64,000 bases of DNA, taken from Apiospora phragmitis. Lineage: Eukaryota; Ascomycota; Sordariomycetes; Amphisphaeriales; Apiosporaceae. The DNA lies in contig JAQQWL010000008.1 in the NCBI GenBank assembly GCA_038363925.1, forward strand, positions 310,001 to 374,000, read 5' to 3'. Below, piece by piece: positions 24,236 through 36,505 of the stretch. Within the stretch, counting starts at the first letter, position 1, and each line of letters begins with the position of its first letter. A model generated the notes under the pieces. That model ran no database searches. It had not been told where the DNA came from and saw only the letters and a list, made by a program, of their open reading frames with translations. The translations under genes were made by a program, and so were the position numbers.

Positions 24236-27200
24236 TCACTGATCATCCGTAGCACCACCAGCACCAAAACCGCCTCTCGCCACAATTGTGCCGCTGAGGT
24301 CCAAGATGCTCGCGTCGCTGAGGACCTCGAAGACCGAGACGTCGACGCCGCACTCGCGGAACACCCAGTTGCGCACGCCGACCGCCACGAGCGAGTCCAC
24401 GCCGTAAGCTGCGGGCGCGCGACCTTCGTCGACCTCATCGACGCCACCCCGGAGGCTCATGCTCTGCGCCAGCATTGTGCGCAGCCCGTTGCTGACTATG
24501 GCCTGGGCCTCGTCGGCGCCTGCTCCCTCAGCCTGCGCAAGGAGGTAATTGACGCTCTGCTGCTCCTCGCCTGTTCCTCCAGCTGCGGTGCCCTCCAAGG
24601 AGCCGTCGTCCTCGGGCAGGTCGACCTGGTTCAGACGGGTGAAGAGCGCGGTGTGCGTCCAGTAGGGGTCCGCCGGCTTGTTCTGGCGCATCAGCCCGCC
24701 CGTGCCGACGCCCATGACGACCTGAGAGGGGAAGCGCTCGATGGTCGTCGTCGTGGATCCCGCAATAGCGCGCTCCACAACGCACAGGAAGTCCTGCAGC
24801 CGGATGCCAAAGAAACCGCTTGCTTTGAGCATGTCCAACGTGTGCGGGTCCTCGGCCAGCATGCCTGCACCAAGAACCGGGCCCAAGTCGATTGATGCTG
24901 CGCGCATAGTGTCGCCCGTGCTGTTGTTGATGTGATGCGCCAAAGCGTCTTGGAAAGCGTTGCCGGCGGCGTAGTTCGCCTGGCCGCGGTTTCCGATCAC
25001 GCCTGCCGAGCTGGACAGGAAGATAAAGAAGTCCATGTCTCGGGGAAACATGTTGTAAAGGTTCCAGGAACCAATCGTCTTGGGGCGGATGGCGGTCTGC
25101 CAGTCGGGATACGTCATGTTGTCAAAAACCGCGTCGCAGATCGTGGCAGCGCACTGGAAGACGCCCTTGACCTGCGGCATGATCTTTTCGATCTTGTGCA
25201 CCGCCAGCCGCAGAGCAGCCTCGTCACAAATATCAACCTCGAACACATGGACACTGACACCTCGCTTCTGTAAAAAGGCGGCGTTGTCCTGCGAGCCCTT
25301 AGAAGAGCCACCGGATCGAGAAAGGAGTGCGATGTGTCGGGCACCGTTATTGGCTAGGAGTTTGGCAATCTGCATTGCTAGGCCGCCCTGGCCGGCAAGT
25401 ACATATGTGGCTTCGGGTCGAATCGATTCGCGAACGGGTTGCATGTTCTCGTGAACAATCGATGGGCTATCCTCGATGATGGCATTCAGATTTTCCGTGG
25501 GAACGAGACGAGGTATCATGAGCTGATCTCCACGGAGCGCATACTCGGCCTCCTTTGATCGAGTCTCCTTCGGGCCAGTGAATGCTTTAGTGAAGACTTG
25601 TACAATTGTGTCCGAGATGGAGTCCACCTTGATACTTGAAGTTGAGTCCACCGCGACATTTGGAGAACAGTCCTCCACGGTATCCAAAGAAGATCCCAGT
25701 GCGCTATCCGTAAGCATGCTCACCACGGAGTCTGAGAGCGAGGTCATAGACAAGTCTGAGATTGACTGCGTCTCGGTATCAGAGAAAAGGGATTCCGCCC
25801 CCGTATCTGAGGAGGCGACCATAGTTTTACTTGACCTGGAGTCTACCTCGATCTCGGCGGGGCCATTGAGGTCCAGGGTTACGATTCTCTTCTGTGGATT
25901 CTCCGAGTGTATGGTGCGCGCGAGGGCATGTAGAAGGCTGGTTCGCGGATTGGCCACTTCGACTTGGGAGCCTCGAGTAACCCACAAGATACCCCGTGAC
26001 AATGTTGCAAGGGACTTGAAGGCAAGGAAGTCCTGCTCGGGCCAGTTCCAGATGAATCGATGACCGGGGAGCACTTCCAGCAGAGAGATACAGTAAGCGG
26101 GTAAACTTTCCTCTGCGATGGTTGTTGATGTTCTGACTTCGCATTGGATTTTGTCACTCAGCTCGCAGCAGAGATCTGCCAAGATGGGGCTCATGAAGTT
26201 GGGTACTAGGACCACAACACCTCCCGGTAGGTGGATGGGTAGCTCCTTAGCAGTCTTCTCTTTCAAGGCGTTGCTGTCGTGCAATTCCTTCTCGGGCCCC
26301 CAGATAATCTCAGAACATAAATTGTGATGGCTCGGAAGGAAAGTCCTTCCCGAGGCATCAGTGCCCGGTTCCAGAGCGGTGAACGTGACATCCTTTGCCA
26401 CTATAAGAGCCTTTGTAGTCGATTCTACATTTTGGGCCTTCCAAGATTCGTCGGATGCAACAAACATCACGGAAGCCTCTCGAGGACTGCGGCGTTCTGC
26501 TTCAGCGTACCCGACAAGTTCTCGACCAGCCTCAGTCGGAGGTTGTGGTTGAGCCGACACGTAGAGGCTGCCGATGTAAGAGGGAACCATTGACCCCTCG
26601 CCAAGACTGAATGCCGTCTGAAAGATGCAGTCCAGTGTGGCAGGGTGTATAAGATGAGGAAATTCGAAGTTGCCAGGCATCGAAGACTTGGTATCGGGAA
26701 TGCGCACCGTGTATGAACACATGCTGTCTCTTTTGGCCAGGGAGGTTATGTTCTGGAATAGCGGTCCATAGTTCATTCCAATGACCTCAAGAGTCTCGTA
26801 GAACTGCCGAGGGTTGACCCTCTCATCAGCAGTCTCTGTAACTCTCGCGTACTCCTCCTGGTAGTGCTGGTGCGTGGCCTGGGCAGTGGGATGGATTGTG
26901 ACAAAGCCAGTGCCGTGTTGCTGCCAGGCCCCATCCAGTGGCTTCGAGTAGATCGAAAACTCGTATTTGGCGGGCGACTCCTCACGGATGCTCATGTTTA
27001 CGGCGTATTCGAGGCCACGCTCGGTCAGGGGTATGAGCATCGCCTTCTCGATCTTGAAATCTGACACCTCATAGCCGGCACATTGCCCCTGAGCCAGTTG
27101 TTTGGCGCCCTCGAGCACCATGGTCACCATGCCTGCCGCAGGATAAATGACCGATTTCTGAACTTGGTGATGCTCGATCCAGCTGTTCTCACTGCTACGT

Positions 27201-30200
27201 AGGAAGCCTCTCCAGCGTGGCTGGAACGGGATTGAGTCGGCAGTTGGCCGACCAATCAGATCATATCGACCGTGTACTTGGAACCGGTTGGCGCGCGACA
27301 GATGCGATTCGAACCAGTATTTAGTGCCCCGGTTCCATGGGTAGTTGGGGAGGTCATGCAATACCTTCGGGCGATGGTACTGCGCGCTGCGCATAACTAC
27401 CCACGGCATATTGACGTTCACACCGCGGCGCCAGAGCTCTCCGACAGCTGAAAGTGCTGTAACGGTGGCATCGTTGTTTCGACGGAGCATGGAGATGTAC
27501 TTCGGCTTCTGGCCCCGGTAATGCATCGTCTCGATTGTTTCCTGGATGGGGCTCTGTAGTGCGCTATGTGGACCGATTTCTAGGATGATGTCGGGCTTCT
27601 TCTGGCCACAGCCTTTGAGAACCGCGCCCATCGCGTCGCTGAAGAGTACAGGAGAGACCATGTTGCCCATCCAGTATTGTGGTGTCAACTCGTCCACGAA
27701 ACAGGAGTTCCGGTCAGAGACGAGCACATTATCGGAATTTCATTCTGAGGAATCGCCTCCTGAACCTCTTGATCGGACTCGATATTCGCGGTCGTTATCA
27801 GCTTACCACTGAGATGGGGGTGCGGTACAGTGTTTCTCGTGGGACGTTGGGGCTGAAGGTGCTGTATACGCGCGAAGTAACTCCCGGCGCATCTCAGCAT
27901 GTGCTCGGAATGATATGCGGTTTCGACTTTCAGGAGCCTATTGAAGACCTTCTCCTCGTTAAGTAAGCCTTGGACCTCAAGTATGCCTTCTTTATCGCCT
28001 GATAGGGTGACAGAGATCGGGCTGTTGACACAAGCAACGGTAACCTTGCCCTTCTTGAGTCGGGAAATGTAGGAATCGGCCGCAGGTGCTGAGAGTCCGG
28101 CAACAAGCATACGACCTTTTGTGTATCCGTCGTTACTATTTGACATCTCCTGCGCACATACCCGCGCCAGTAAGCCAATTCCCACGCGGTCTCTCGCGAT
28201 ATCGCTCCCATGGCATATGCAGCTGCAATCTCCCCAGAGGAGTGGCCGACAACATGTGCGGGGAACACGCCATAGTAGAGAATAAGTAGGTCCACCAGGG
28301 CGATCTGAATAGCTGTAGTAGCTGGCTGGGCGACCTTGGGCTCATCGATCCTGGAAGAGTCTTTGCCTCGGAGCAGTTCGCCCAGTAAACTGACGTCGTC
28401 GCCCACAAGGCAACTCATGAACTGCGAAGCGGATGTTAGGGACTGGAGGAAAACATCAAAGGCCATAAGCTCTCGGCCCATGGCGAACCACTGCGCGCCC
28501 TGTCCACCGAATACGAAGGCAACTCGAGGGATTTTGTTCTCCTGCAACCGGACAAAGTCTGATTTGGCAATCTGCTGTAAATTCGCAGCGAGTTCCTCGG
28601 CGGTCTGAGCCACCACCGATGATCTCCATTGCAGCTTCGTCCGGCGACATCCCAGGGTGTAAGCCAAGTCCTCCAAGAATGTTATCGAGTCCTTGCGCTC
28701 TGTTGTTCGGATGTAATCCACCTGGTTCTCGAGTAGCTGGGAAAGGGCCCGCTCGGTATGGGCAGAAAACACGAAAACATGTGATTTACTGTCTTGCATC
28801 GGAACATGCTGACCCTTCGCGATTCGTCGTATGATCTTAGCTCGAGACTTAATCAGACTGAGGGTCGCTGCGGCGACGGTCGCATCCATTGATGGGTCCT
28901 TGGAGGGATCATTGGGGAAGATAGCAGAGCTGTGATGCGCTGTCATGTTGCGCGATGAGAGGTAGTGGGCAGCATCATCTAGGATAACGTGTGCATTAGT
29001 GCCTCCGAATCCGAAGCAGTTGACGCTGGCACGTCTGAGGCCATTGACGGGCCACTTTGTGTTTTCCTGGGGCACCTATGCTGTGTATTAGCAATTTGTC
29101 TCTAGGTTTCAGCGGTTGGGGTAGGGATATTTACCTTGACCTTCCACTCAGTAAAGTTGATTCTGTGACTGCCTGGCGCCTGGAAATTCAGATGCTTAGG
29201 TATAATACCGTGCTCGATTGTGAATATACTTTTGATCACGCCAGCAACACCGGCGCATCCCTCCAAGTGTCCAATGTTCGTTTTGACAGAGCCTACATAG
29301 ATCGGGTTTTCGGTTGATCGTTGTTGGCAGAGTGCCTCCGAGACTGCCTGTAGTTCGCGATGGTCACCCGCTGGCGTTCCAGTACCATGGCATTCAACGA
29401 ATGCGGTCTGTTCAGGGGTCAGACCGGCACGCTCGTAGACGCCACGCATGTTGCGGATTTGTGCTTCTGCGCTGGGTAGAGTGATGCCTACGATTTCGCT
29501 ATGGTTAGAACCCAATTAGCATAACTGAGGGGGGCTTTGGATGTTTACCTGAAGTGCGTCCGTCCTGGTTTACGCGAGAGCCGCGAATGACGGCCCGAAT
29601 GTTATCATTATCGCGAATAGCATCTGCCAGACGCTTCACCACGATTATACCTATACCTTCTCCTCGTCCATATCCATTGGCTCGTTCATCAAAGCTATAG
29701 CACTTTCCATCTGGACTCAGGAAGTTCAATGCCGTCATCGGCATCATAGTGTTAGGGGTTAGGATCAAACCAGCACCACCAGCCAAACCCTGAAAGCATT
29801 AGACTGAATACAGTGTACAGAGCATAGACAGGTACTTACCATGTCGATCTCTCCGCTTCGTAAAGCCTGGCAGGCGTTGTGGAGGCATACGAGGCTGGCA
29901 CTGCAGCCAGTATCGATCGTCATACTTGGGCCGTTGACATCAAGGAAATACGAGATGCGATTCGACATAATTGCAATGCCATTGCCAGTGGCGCCATACT
30001 TCGGGGAGTCATCTGGATCTCGTAGAGCAATCTGCTCATAGTCTATAGGAGGGTTAGTCAACGGGATAAGGGGGTATTGAAACGGTCGGAAATTACCTTT
30101 GACAAATGAACCGACCCAAACTCCTGTCTCGGACTTGCGCAAGGCTTCCCGGTCAACTCCAGCTATTTTAGTTGTCTAGTAAGCCTTATGTGACGCGAAA

Positions 30201-30670
30201 ATCAACGGGAGAAAGTAATTTACCGCTGTCCAAAGCTTCGACAGTAACCTCGAGAAGCATACGCTGTTGGGGATCAATGGCATTGGCTTCATCAGTCGGG
30301 ATCGAGAAGAACTGGAAATATTAGGCGTGATCCGAGGAGGACGTGTTGCATTTTACGTACCGAAGCATCGAAAGCTGCCACGTCTTGTTTGATGAAATGG
30401 GCTCCGTCGAAACAAATCTGGTGATGACGTTAGTTTGCTGCGGTACGGGAGAGAACTTCGGAGAATGAAACGTACGCTGCCTTGTCTATTGCCACTAGGA
30501 TGGAAGTAGCTGGCAATGTTGACACGATCTGCCGGAAAAGTCGACCAGGCACTCTCTCCTTGTTTGAGCATATTCCAAAGGTGGCCGGGTGACGTAGCCT
30601 TGCCCGGAAATCTGCAGCCCATGCCAATGACGGCGATGGGCTCCATCTTGTCTGGCTCCAGGTGAGGCAT
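24236..30670 (-). CDS. Reducing type I polyketide synthase, KS-AT-DH-KR-ACP, no ER and no C-methyltransferase
   Basis: Iterative fungal PKS building a reduced polyketide from malonyl units. Exons: 30476-30670, 30361-30417, 30224-30311, 30097-30162, 29840-30042, 29549-29789, 29135-29487 and 24236-29075; about 2,014 residues after two one-base repairs. KS: DTGCSASL (active Cys ~182), ECHGTGT and KTNIGHLEG, so the triad is complete. AT: GHSSGEIAAAYA (~685) and ETAYHSEHM. DH: WIEHHQVQKSVIYPAAG and HPATLDCIFQ. A structural linker (ILWVTRG, LARTIHSE) follows. Where an ER would normally sit there is instead a Ser/Asp-rich stretch of about 85 residues (about bases 25600-25850). KR: VLAGQGGLAMQIA and NYAAGNAF. 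ACP: YGVDSLVAV. Frame slips: a missing C on the + strand near 28161-28163 (between YWRG and CAQEMSNS) and a missing A near 27699-27701 (between LTGTPV and VDELTPQYW). Both lie in homopolymers within conserved AT sequence. No release domain is fused. Confidence 0.93.
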
Positions 30671-33600
30671 CGTGGAATGGGGATTCCCTCAGAGATGCGG
30701 CTACTTTGGCTTAAGTCAATAAACGGATGTCAGCGGATTGCGTGCAAGAATTGAAGTGTGTGAATCCCATCGGGGTTGATAGGGTCAAGGTAAAAAAACT
30801 CAGGAACAAGGCTCGGAGGATGGGAAGAGGAATGAATTGGTCATGTGCGCATGCGTGTGTTGATCATGTGTGTGTGCTGGCGGAAAAGCGGAAACTCCAG
30901 GTCACTCTAGGTCAGTTTTGTTGCGGAAGTGTCGAAGTGGAAGGTGAGTACATCGTACTTGTTTTGAAGATGAGTCGGCGGTAGTGGAGAAGGGGCATGT
31001 ATTGAATTCAAAGGTGAGGGCGTCGTGCTTTTCTCTAAGGCCGCCAGGTGATTACTCCGACAACAATGCGTAAACGGATTAGGGGTCGGCGATGAGGACA
31101 GACTTGTCGAAGTGACAGGCATGTGTAGGGCGTTTTCCTTTTTATGAATGTTACGTGATCACACTTGGATGACAATGTGGGATAGGGGTCGGCGATAGAG
31201 ACAGACTTGTTGAAGTGAAAGGAGTGTGTTGTGTTTTTTTGTAGGGCAGGTGATTACTCGGGTGATGATACGGAAAGGGAATAGGGGAGACAATGGTGGA
31301 GACGCCGCAATGGCTACTGACCAGAACACAAGCAACCTTTGACTTACGGGATCGGTAGTTCAGACAGTTATCGTGTGTTTTGTTGAAGGGGAATGGTGAT
31401 TTCTCATCCGTTCCTCGTAAACTGGTAAGTGTTGGATATTATTGCGCTGCCACAGGGCCACACCTCCCGAGTCGACTATAAGTCAAATGCTACTATAGCT
31501 GCGACCAAGCTGTCTGTATCGTGAAATTAGCACAAGAACTGGTCCCATGTGACCGTAAGATGGTCAACCACGGAAGGCTGGTGTGGTGTTGATTCAACAC
31601 AAAACGTACTTCAACCTCGCCGATATTTGATGGGCCAAGATCACACCATATCCCCCTTTCCAAGTACATTCGATTGACTCGCAACCAGGAATTGATGAGA
31701 TGGATGACAACTGGTTTAGAACGAATATGTGTAAATCCTACCGCACAACCCCTTTATATACAGCAAGGTCCCCTCCGTCGTGCAAGAGAGTATTCTTAGG
31801 GGTGTGGCTTCTGTAGAGCAAATATCTGGGCTTTCGAAAGATCAGGCCGGCCTGGGTGTGACCTCCTTTAAACATGGAGCTGGACACCTGAATCGATGTA
31901 TATGTTCTGCCCACGATTGATATATATGGCCTTGTGGATACCTTTTCCCATGCTCAACAACTTTATTCTTCAAACGCGATGCACACACTGATCCAACAAG
32001 AGCGGTGAATTGATAGGGCCGAGCAACAAACGATGCCTCTCAACTGCAAGAAGGCTTGGAGGTACTTACGGGCCGGTCTCTTTGAAACTGTCAAGTGAGT
32101 GCTGATCAATCGATATGGTTCGGTGATCAAAGCCTTGCTCGCACACGAAGTCTACATACTCAGGTCCGGTATGATGGTTGGCAGTCTTAATAGAATGGTG
32201 TACGCCAACCAAGCCCTTAGCCTTAATGCCCGTATAACCAAAGTCTCAAAGGATCATGTATATGCAAGTAAGATGCCAGGCCAGTGAATAGTAATGTAAT
32301 CCCATCTTCCTCTTACAAAGTGTGATGGCCATGATGCCTAGGGTGGTATGGTGCTCCTACCCTTGGCAGACCATGTGGCGTTTGACGCAGCTAACAGAAA
32401 GTCGGAGGGTGATAGTCGAACTATGGCATGATTGTAGCGGAATACAACTATTACCACATGGTAAGTGATGAACCACTGATGTGAAGCCTTAGAGTAGCCT
32501 CAGCAGAGTCGGTCTGGGCGCGTCATCTTTCCCGAAACCCGATATTAGACATCTGGCTAAAAGTCGGTAGATATCCCAAAATGCCAGTGTCCGCTGCTTA
32601 CCTAGTCACATCAAAGCAGACAAAGAGGAAGACGGGTACGGCACGAACCCATATTGATGAATCCTGATGGCAGTGGGTCCTGGTGAAGTGCCTGGGCAAG
32701 ACACTCCTGGCAAGACCTCAATGCCTATCATCTCTCTCAATTGCAAAAGCCAAAAACACTGATATATGCCCACGTCGGATAACCACCGGCCGGCTCCTCC
32801 TTGTCGGAAAGAGTCTACATGATCTGACCAGACCACCCTACCGACATTCCAGGGTGGAGCTAACACATCACCTGCTTCTTCAGTCGTAGCTCTAAACATT
32901 TGGTAGACAATCCCAAGTCTGTTGTTCCCACCCAAGGTGATTCGGTGTGCGAACTTCAAAGCTTCAAACGGTCCGTTGGGTCAGGTAGGTGGTAGGTATC
33001 GTGCAGATTGGCCAAGGAAGTACTTAGACAACTAATGTCTCCATTATTAGCACGGGATGCTGCAGACATACGTAAGTAGATATTGGCACTGCAGTTTCCC
33101 CTCCTCTCGTGTGCCGAACAGTATTCATGGAGGATGAGGCAGTGTATCAGCACGGATTCCCAAACGCTGTTGGGGGATATGATAGTGTCTACAGCAGCCA
33201 CCAAGCTGTGTGTGATCTCAGCGAAGTATGAACGAACATGCTAAGAGGTAACATAGCACAACATTTATTGCCGTTGGCTCTGGCTAAAAGGATAGAAATG
33301 GTCGAAGTGGAAAACCCGAGCAAATACCAACCTACATCATATACACGCAGCTGCAGGCGCTATTGATGCCAGTCAGCAGTGGCACTGCTCCCCGACAAAT
33401 CACAGCATTCAACAACAGCGCAGGATCTGAAGATTATGCTTGCACACACCAGCAAGGCAATGCAGCTACTCAGTAATTTGCATCCATCGCCGTTCGGCTC
33501 GTGTCACTTGCAAAGTCCCTGAAGGTTACATCACACGTGTAGTGTTATTAATTTGGATCGTCACTCAAGCCGGTGCCTGAAGTATTTCAAAAATAGAGGG

Positions 33601-36505
33601 GGTTTTCAGCTGGTAGCAGCTGCAGTGACTGAAAAAGATCCCAAAGGCATACATACATGAAGTCAGGATCTTGTGTGCAGTGCTGACATTGACAAGATGG
33701 GCACACCTGTTCCGAGGTTCTGACCAAAACACACTGGCAACTGCCTACCTAATACTTGACGTACCAGTATTACTTTGATTGAATTCGATTGGCAGCCTAG
33801 AGAGCACCCTTTAGCCAAAGCCATTTCTTGTTAAAAGCAGCAGCTACCCAGCATTTGTATATAATTGAGGGAGTCTGATACTCATGATGCGTGAATGCAT
33901 TCCATAGCGCCAGGAGACAAGGCAAGACAAATGCACCCCGCTCAGTCTTACGGTGCCTGCATACGCAGGATCTTGACATGACCAGGTGCATACTTCCAAC
34001 GGAGCACACCCTTTTCTTGGAGTTTCGGCATCGCTTAGGTCGGAGCAGTCGCCGAACCAAAAGGGGCTCGTGGGTTCCGAGAAGAGCTGAGAATCCCAGA
34101 GTCCTACCGTCGAAAATAATAAGGCATCATGCAATGCTAGCTCGGATCCTGACCAACAAGTGCGGTTTCTCCCAGTTTCCTTCGGTTTGCAAGCCGAGTT
34201 GGTGTGTTACACGAGCTTGTGTCGTTTTGTTGGACAGAACGGCGAGACTGCTCATGCCAAGTCGAGTTGGGGTTCAACACGCACATGGATTGCAACAAAA
34301 AGTGTCACAATTTGGCCGGGACTCTCTCTCGAACAACGCACAATGTTGGACAGGCGACTTTTACTTCTGCTTCTGCGATCGCATGTGTAAGCCAAAAAGC
34401 TCAAAGGGGGAGACGGGAGTTCCGACTCTCCTGTCACAGCTGTATCAAGACTTGATAATGGCTCTTAACATTGAGATATCAAATGGGTGTATCTTTTTTA
34501 ATTTTTCCTTGTGGAAGTGGAAGCTTGCAGATCATCATCCATCGCACCGCTTCCAGCTATCTAGTGTCTCGGAAGCGTCTTGCCTCATCCATATTAAAAA
34601 AAAGTTGAGTAGATCGGGAAGATAGCTAACCGACATCTTCAGCAACAGTCCATTCAATGGCCAGCCGTCCCTCCTCCTCGGTCCGACCATCGCATCGGCC
34701 CTTGCAGGCGGTTTAACTGGGCGTCTTGACGAGGCTGGGTCATGGGGGAGCGGTGTGGCGTTCCCGTGAGCCTCAGGGATCTCCTCGCCTATTGTTTGTA
34801 GTTTGCTCTGTTGGCAGCAGCACAGCTACTTGGCGCATACAAATTTCAGCGTCGACATGCAGCCGGGCTTTGTCCGACGTCACACCCACGGGTTCCCGCT
34901 TGATCTCTCTCGTCCAAATGCTCCACGCCTGTCAGTAGTGATCGTCTCTGGCAGTGTGATTATGTTGTGTTTCTGGGCCTTGAGCCACTCAAACAGGTAC
35001 GCACCGCACGCATCATCATAATGGTTCCTCTTTCTTGGGACACATTTTAAACGTGTGTCGGATCATGAGTGCTATATTGTACCGGTTTCCTCAATACAGT
35101 ATTCCACTGCGGCACGAGTGTAGGTCAACACCACATGGTTATGGAACTGCGAGGTTATGAAGTCTCTCAACAAGCTGATCTGAGCCTGCAGCGGCACTCT
35201 GGGGTGCTTATAGTACTCCACCGATAGGGTTGGTCATCGATCTGGCATTAGCCTGTCACCCTGCAGTTAGACAAGCTGAACGCGAGGAGACTATGTACAC
35301 ACCTCCTTCAAGCTGGTATCTGCATGACAGTGCAATGTGGAAACCCGAAGTATTTTGTTTTTCATCATTGCCTCCTGCGCCGCTAGGGCCCTATTCATAG
35401 ATTGTTTTTTGCCTGAAAGTATGTATCCGTTATATGTAGGAGCAGAATAGGAGTTCTTAAGGGGTGAAGTCAGCCCAAACGTGACATGTCATGCCCTATT
35501 TGAGGCAGTCAAAAGACCGAGTGTTATTATAATGACATTCAAGGTTGTCGCCGGTTAAGATCACCATTGTTCTTCACTCTCCCGAGCCACCCCTCCTCGT
35601 CTCGGCCGGCATCCATGTCTTGTGACACCTTTCACAAGCATCCGCCATCAGCTTTGCCTGTTGCTCGTGATACAGGGCTTTCTCTGACAGCCCGTTGATT
35701 CCCTGGCTCAAGATACGAGGGGCGCTCTAATATTCACTTTGCTGCCTTTGGGGGTGTCGTACCAACTTGCACTTGCACGCACATGGGCAATTTATGACCT
35801 TTGAGTACAGGTTACTTGTCTTGGTCCAGCCTTGACTCATCTTGCAACAGATATCCCCCATAGCATCCCATAGCCGCTCAGTGCCCTTGTACGTGAATGA
35901 TGATTCCCTTGAAACCTACCTTGGTGATGGGTGTCTCGGCAGCATGTACGTTCCTGCAACATGTCTTCGAGTCATCTATGGTCCTCGGATGCAAAACATT
36001 CTTAGCTAACACAAGTCTTAGCTAGTCACGATAAAGTAATGCGGCTCCGACTTCTAAGTTATTTGAACACACCCTTCATTCCCCCGAGTGTGTTCATTCA
36101 AATATCATTTACTTTATACCCGAGTACAAGCTTCCAGGCTTGACGTCTTGGTGATCATTTGTGGTTTATAAAAGAGACTCTGCTGTGAAGAAGGGCAGGC
36201 ACCAACTTCTTAAGTGTTGCAGGTGACATCGTCACACTCACACTCGGTCGTACTTGCCCTTTTGCGAGCAAGCTGGCACCGAAACCAACAGTGAATCTAA
36301 CTTTAGGTATCGACCAACCAGCCACGAGAAGTCCCGTTATTCCTCGCCGAAGTTTTGGGGTACTAGGTAACTGACCTAAGGAAAACGGCTGGGTAATTCT
36401 GCAACTTTGACTCGGGCCACGAAGTACGGGTCTACCGACCAACAACAACAACAACACTCTTGTCACCACGAAACTTCCGAGTCCTGTACAAAACCATCTC
36501 CCATC
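30671..36505. other. 5.8-kb gene-free stretch between PKS and MFS
   Basis: These are the upstream regions of the divergently transcribed PKS (-) and MFS (+). The longest frame (33891-34625, +) has no recognisable domain, is opposed by an antisense frame and has no intron or start context that persuades me. A degenerate ~100-bp tandem repeat occupies about 31030-31310. A (CAA)n tract at 36440-36455 lies in the probable MFS leader. The space is large enough for a lost gene, regulatory RNA or cluster regulator, but I see no support for one. Confidence 0.5.
31030..31310. repeat. Degenerate ~100-bp tandem repeat upstream of the PKS
   Basis: The core AGGGGTCGGCGAT occurs at 31081 and 31184, each followed by a diverged copy of GAGGACAGACTTGTCGAAGT. 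A weaker third AGGGGAG...GGAGAC copy starts at 31283. A second shared block, AGGTGATTACTC, appears at about 31046 and 31248. Spacing is 99-103 bp. It lies 400-650 bp upstream of the PKS start codon. Confidence 0.7.

Noticed and set aside
25578..26063. 161-codon frame antisense to the PKS linker
   Set aside because: Explained by the Ser/Asp codon bias of the PKS strand; the sense frame lies inside a continuous PKS reading frame.
33891..34625. 244-codon open frame (+) in the PKS-MFS gap
   Set aside because: No recognisable domain, biased noise-like composition, opposed by an overlapping minus-strand frame, and no promoter or intron pattern supports it.
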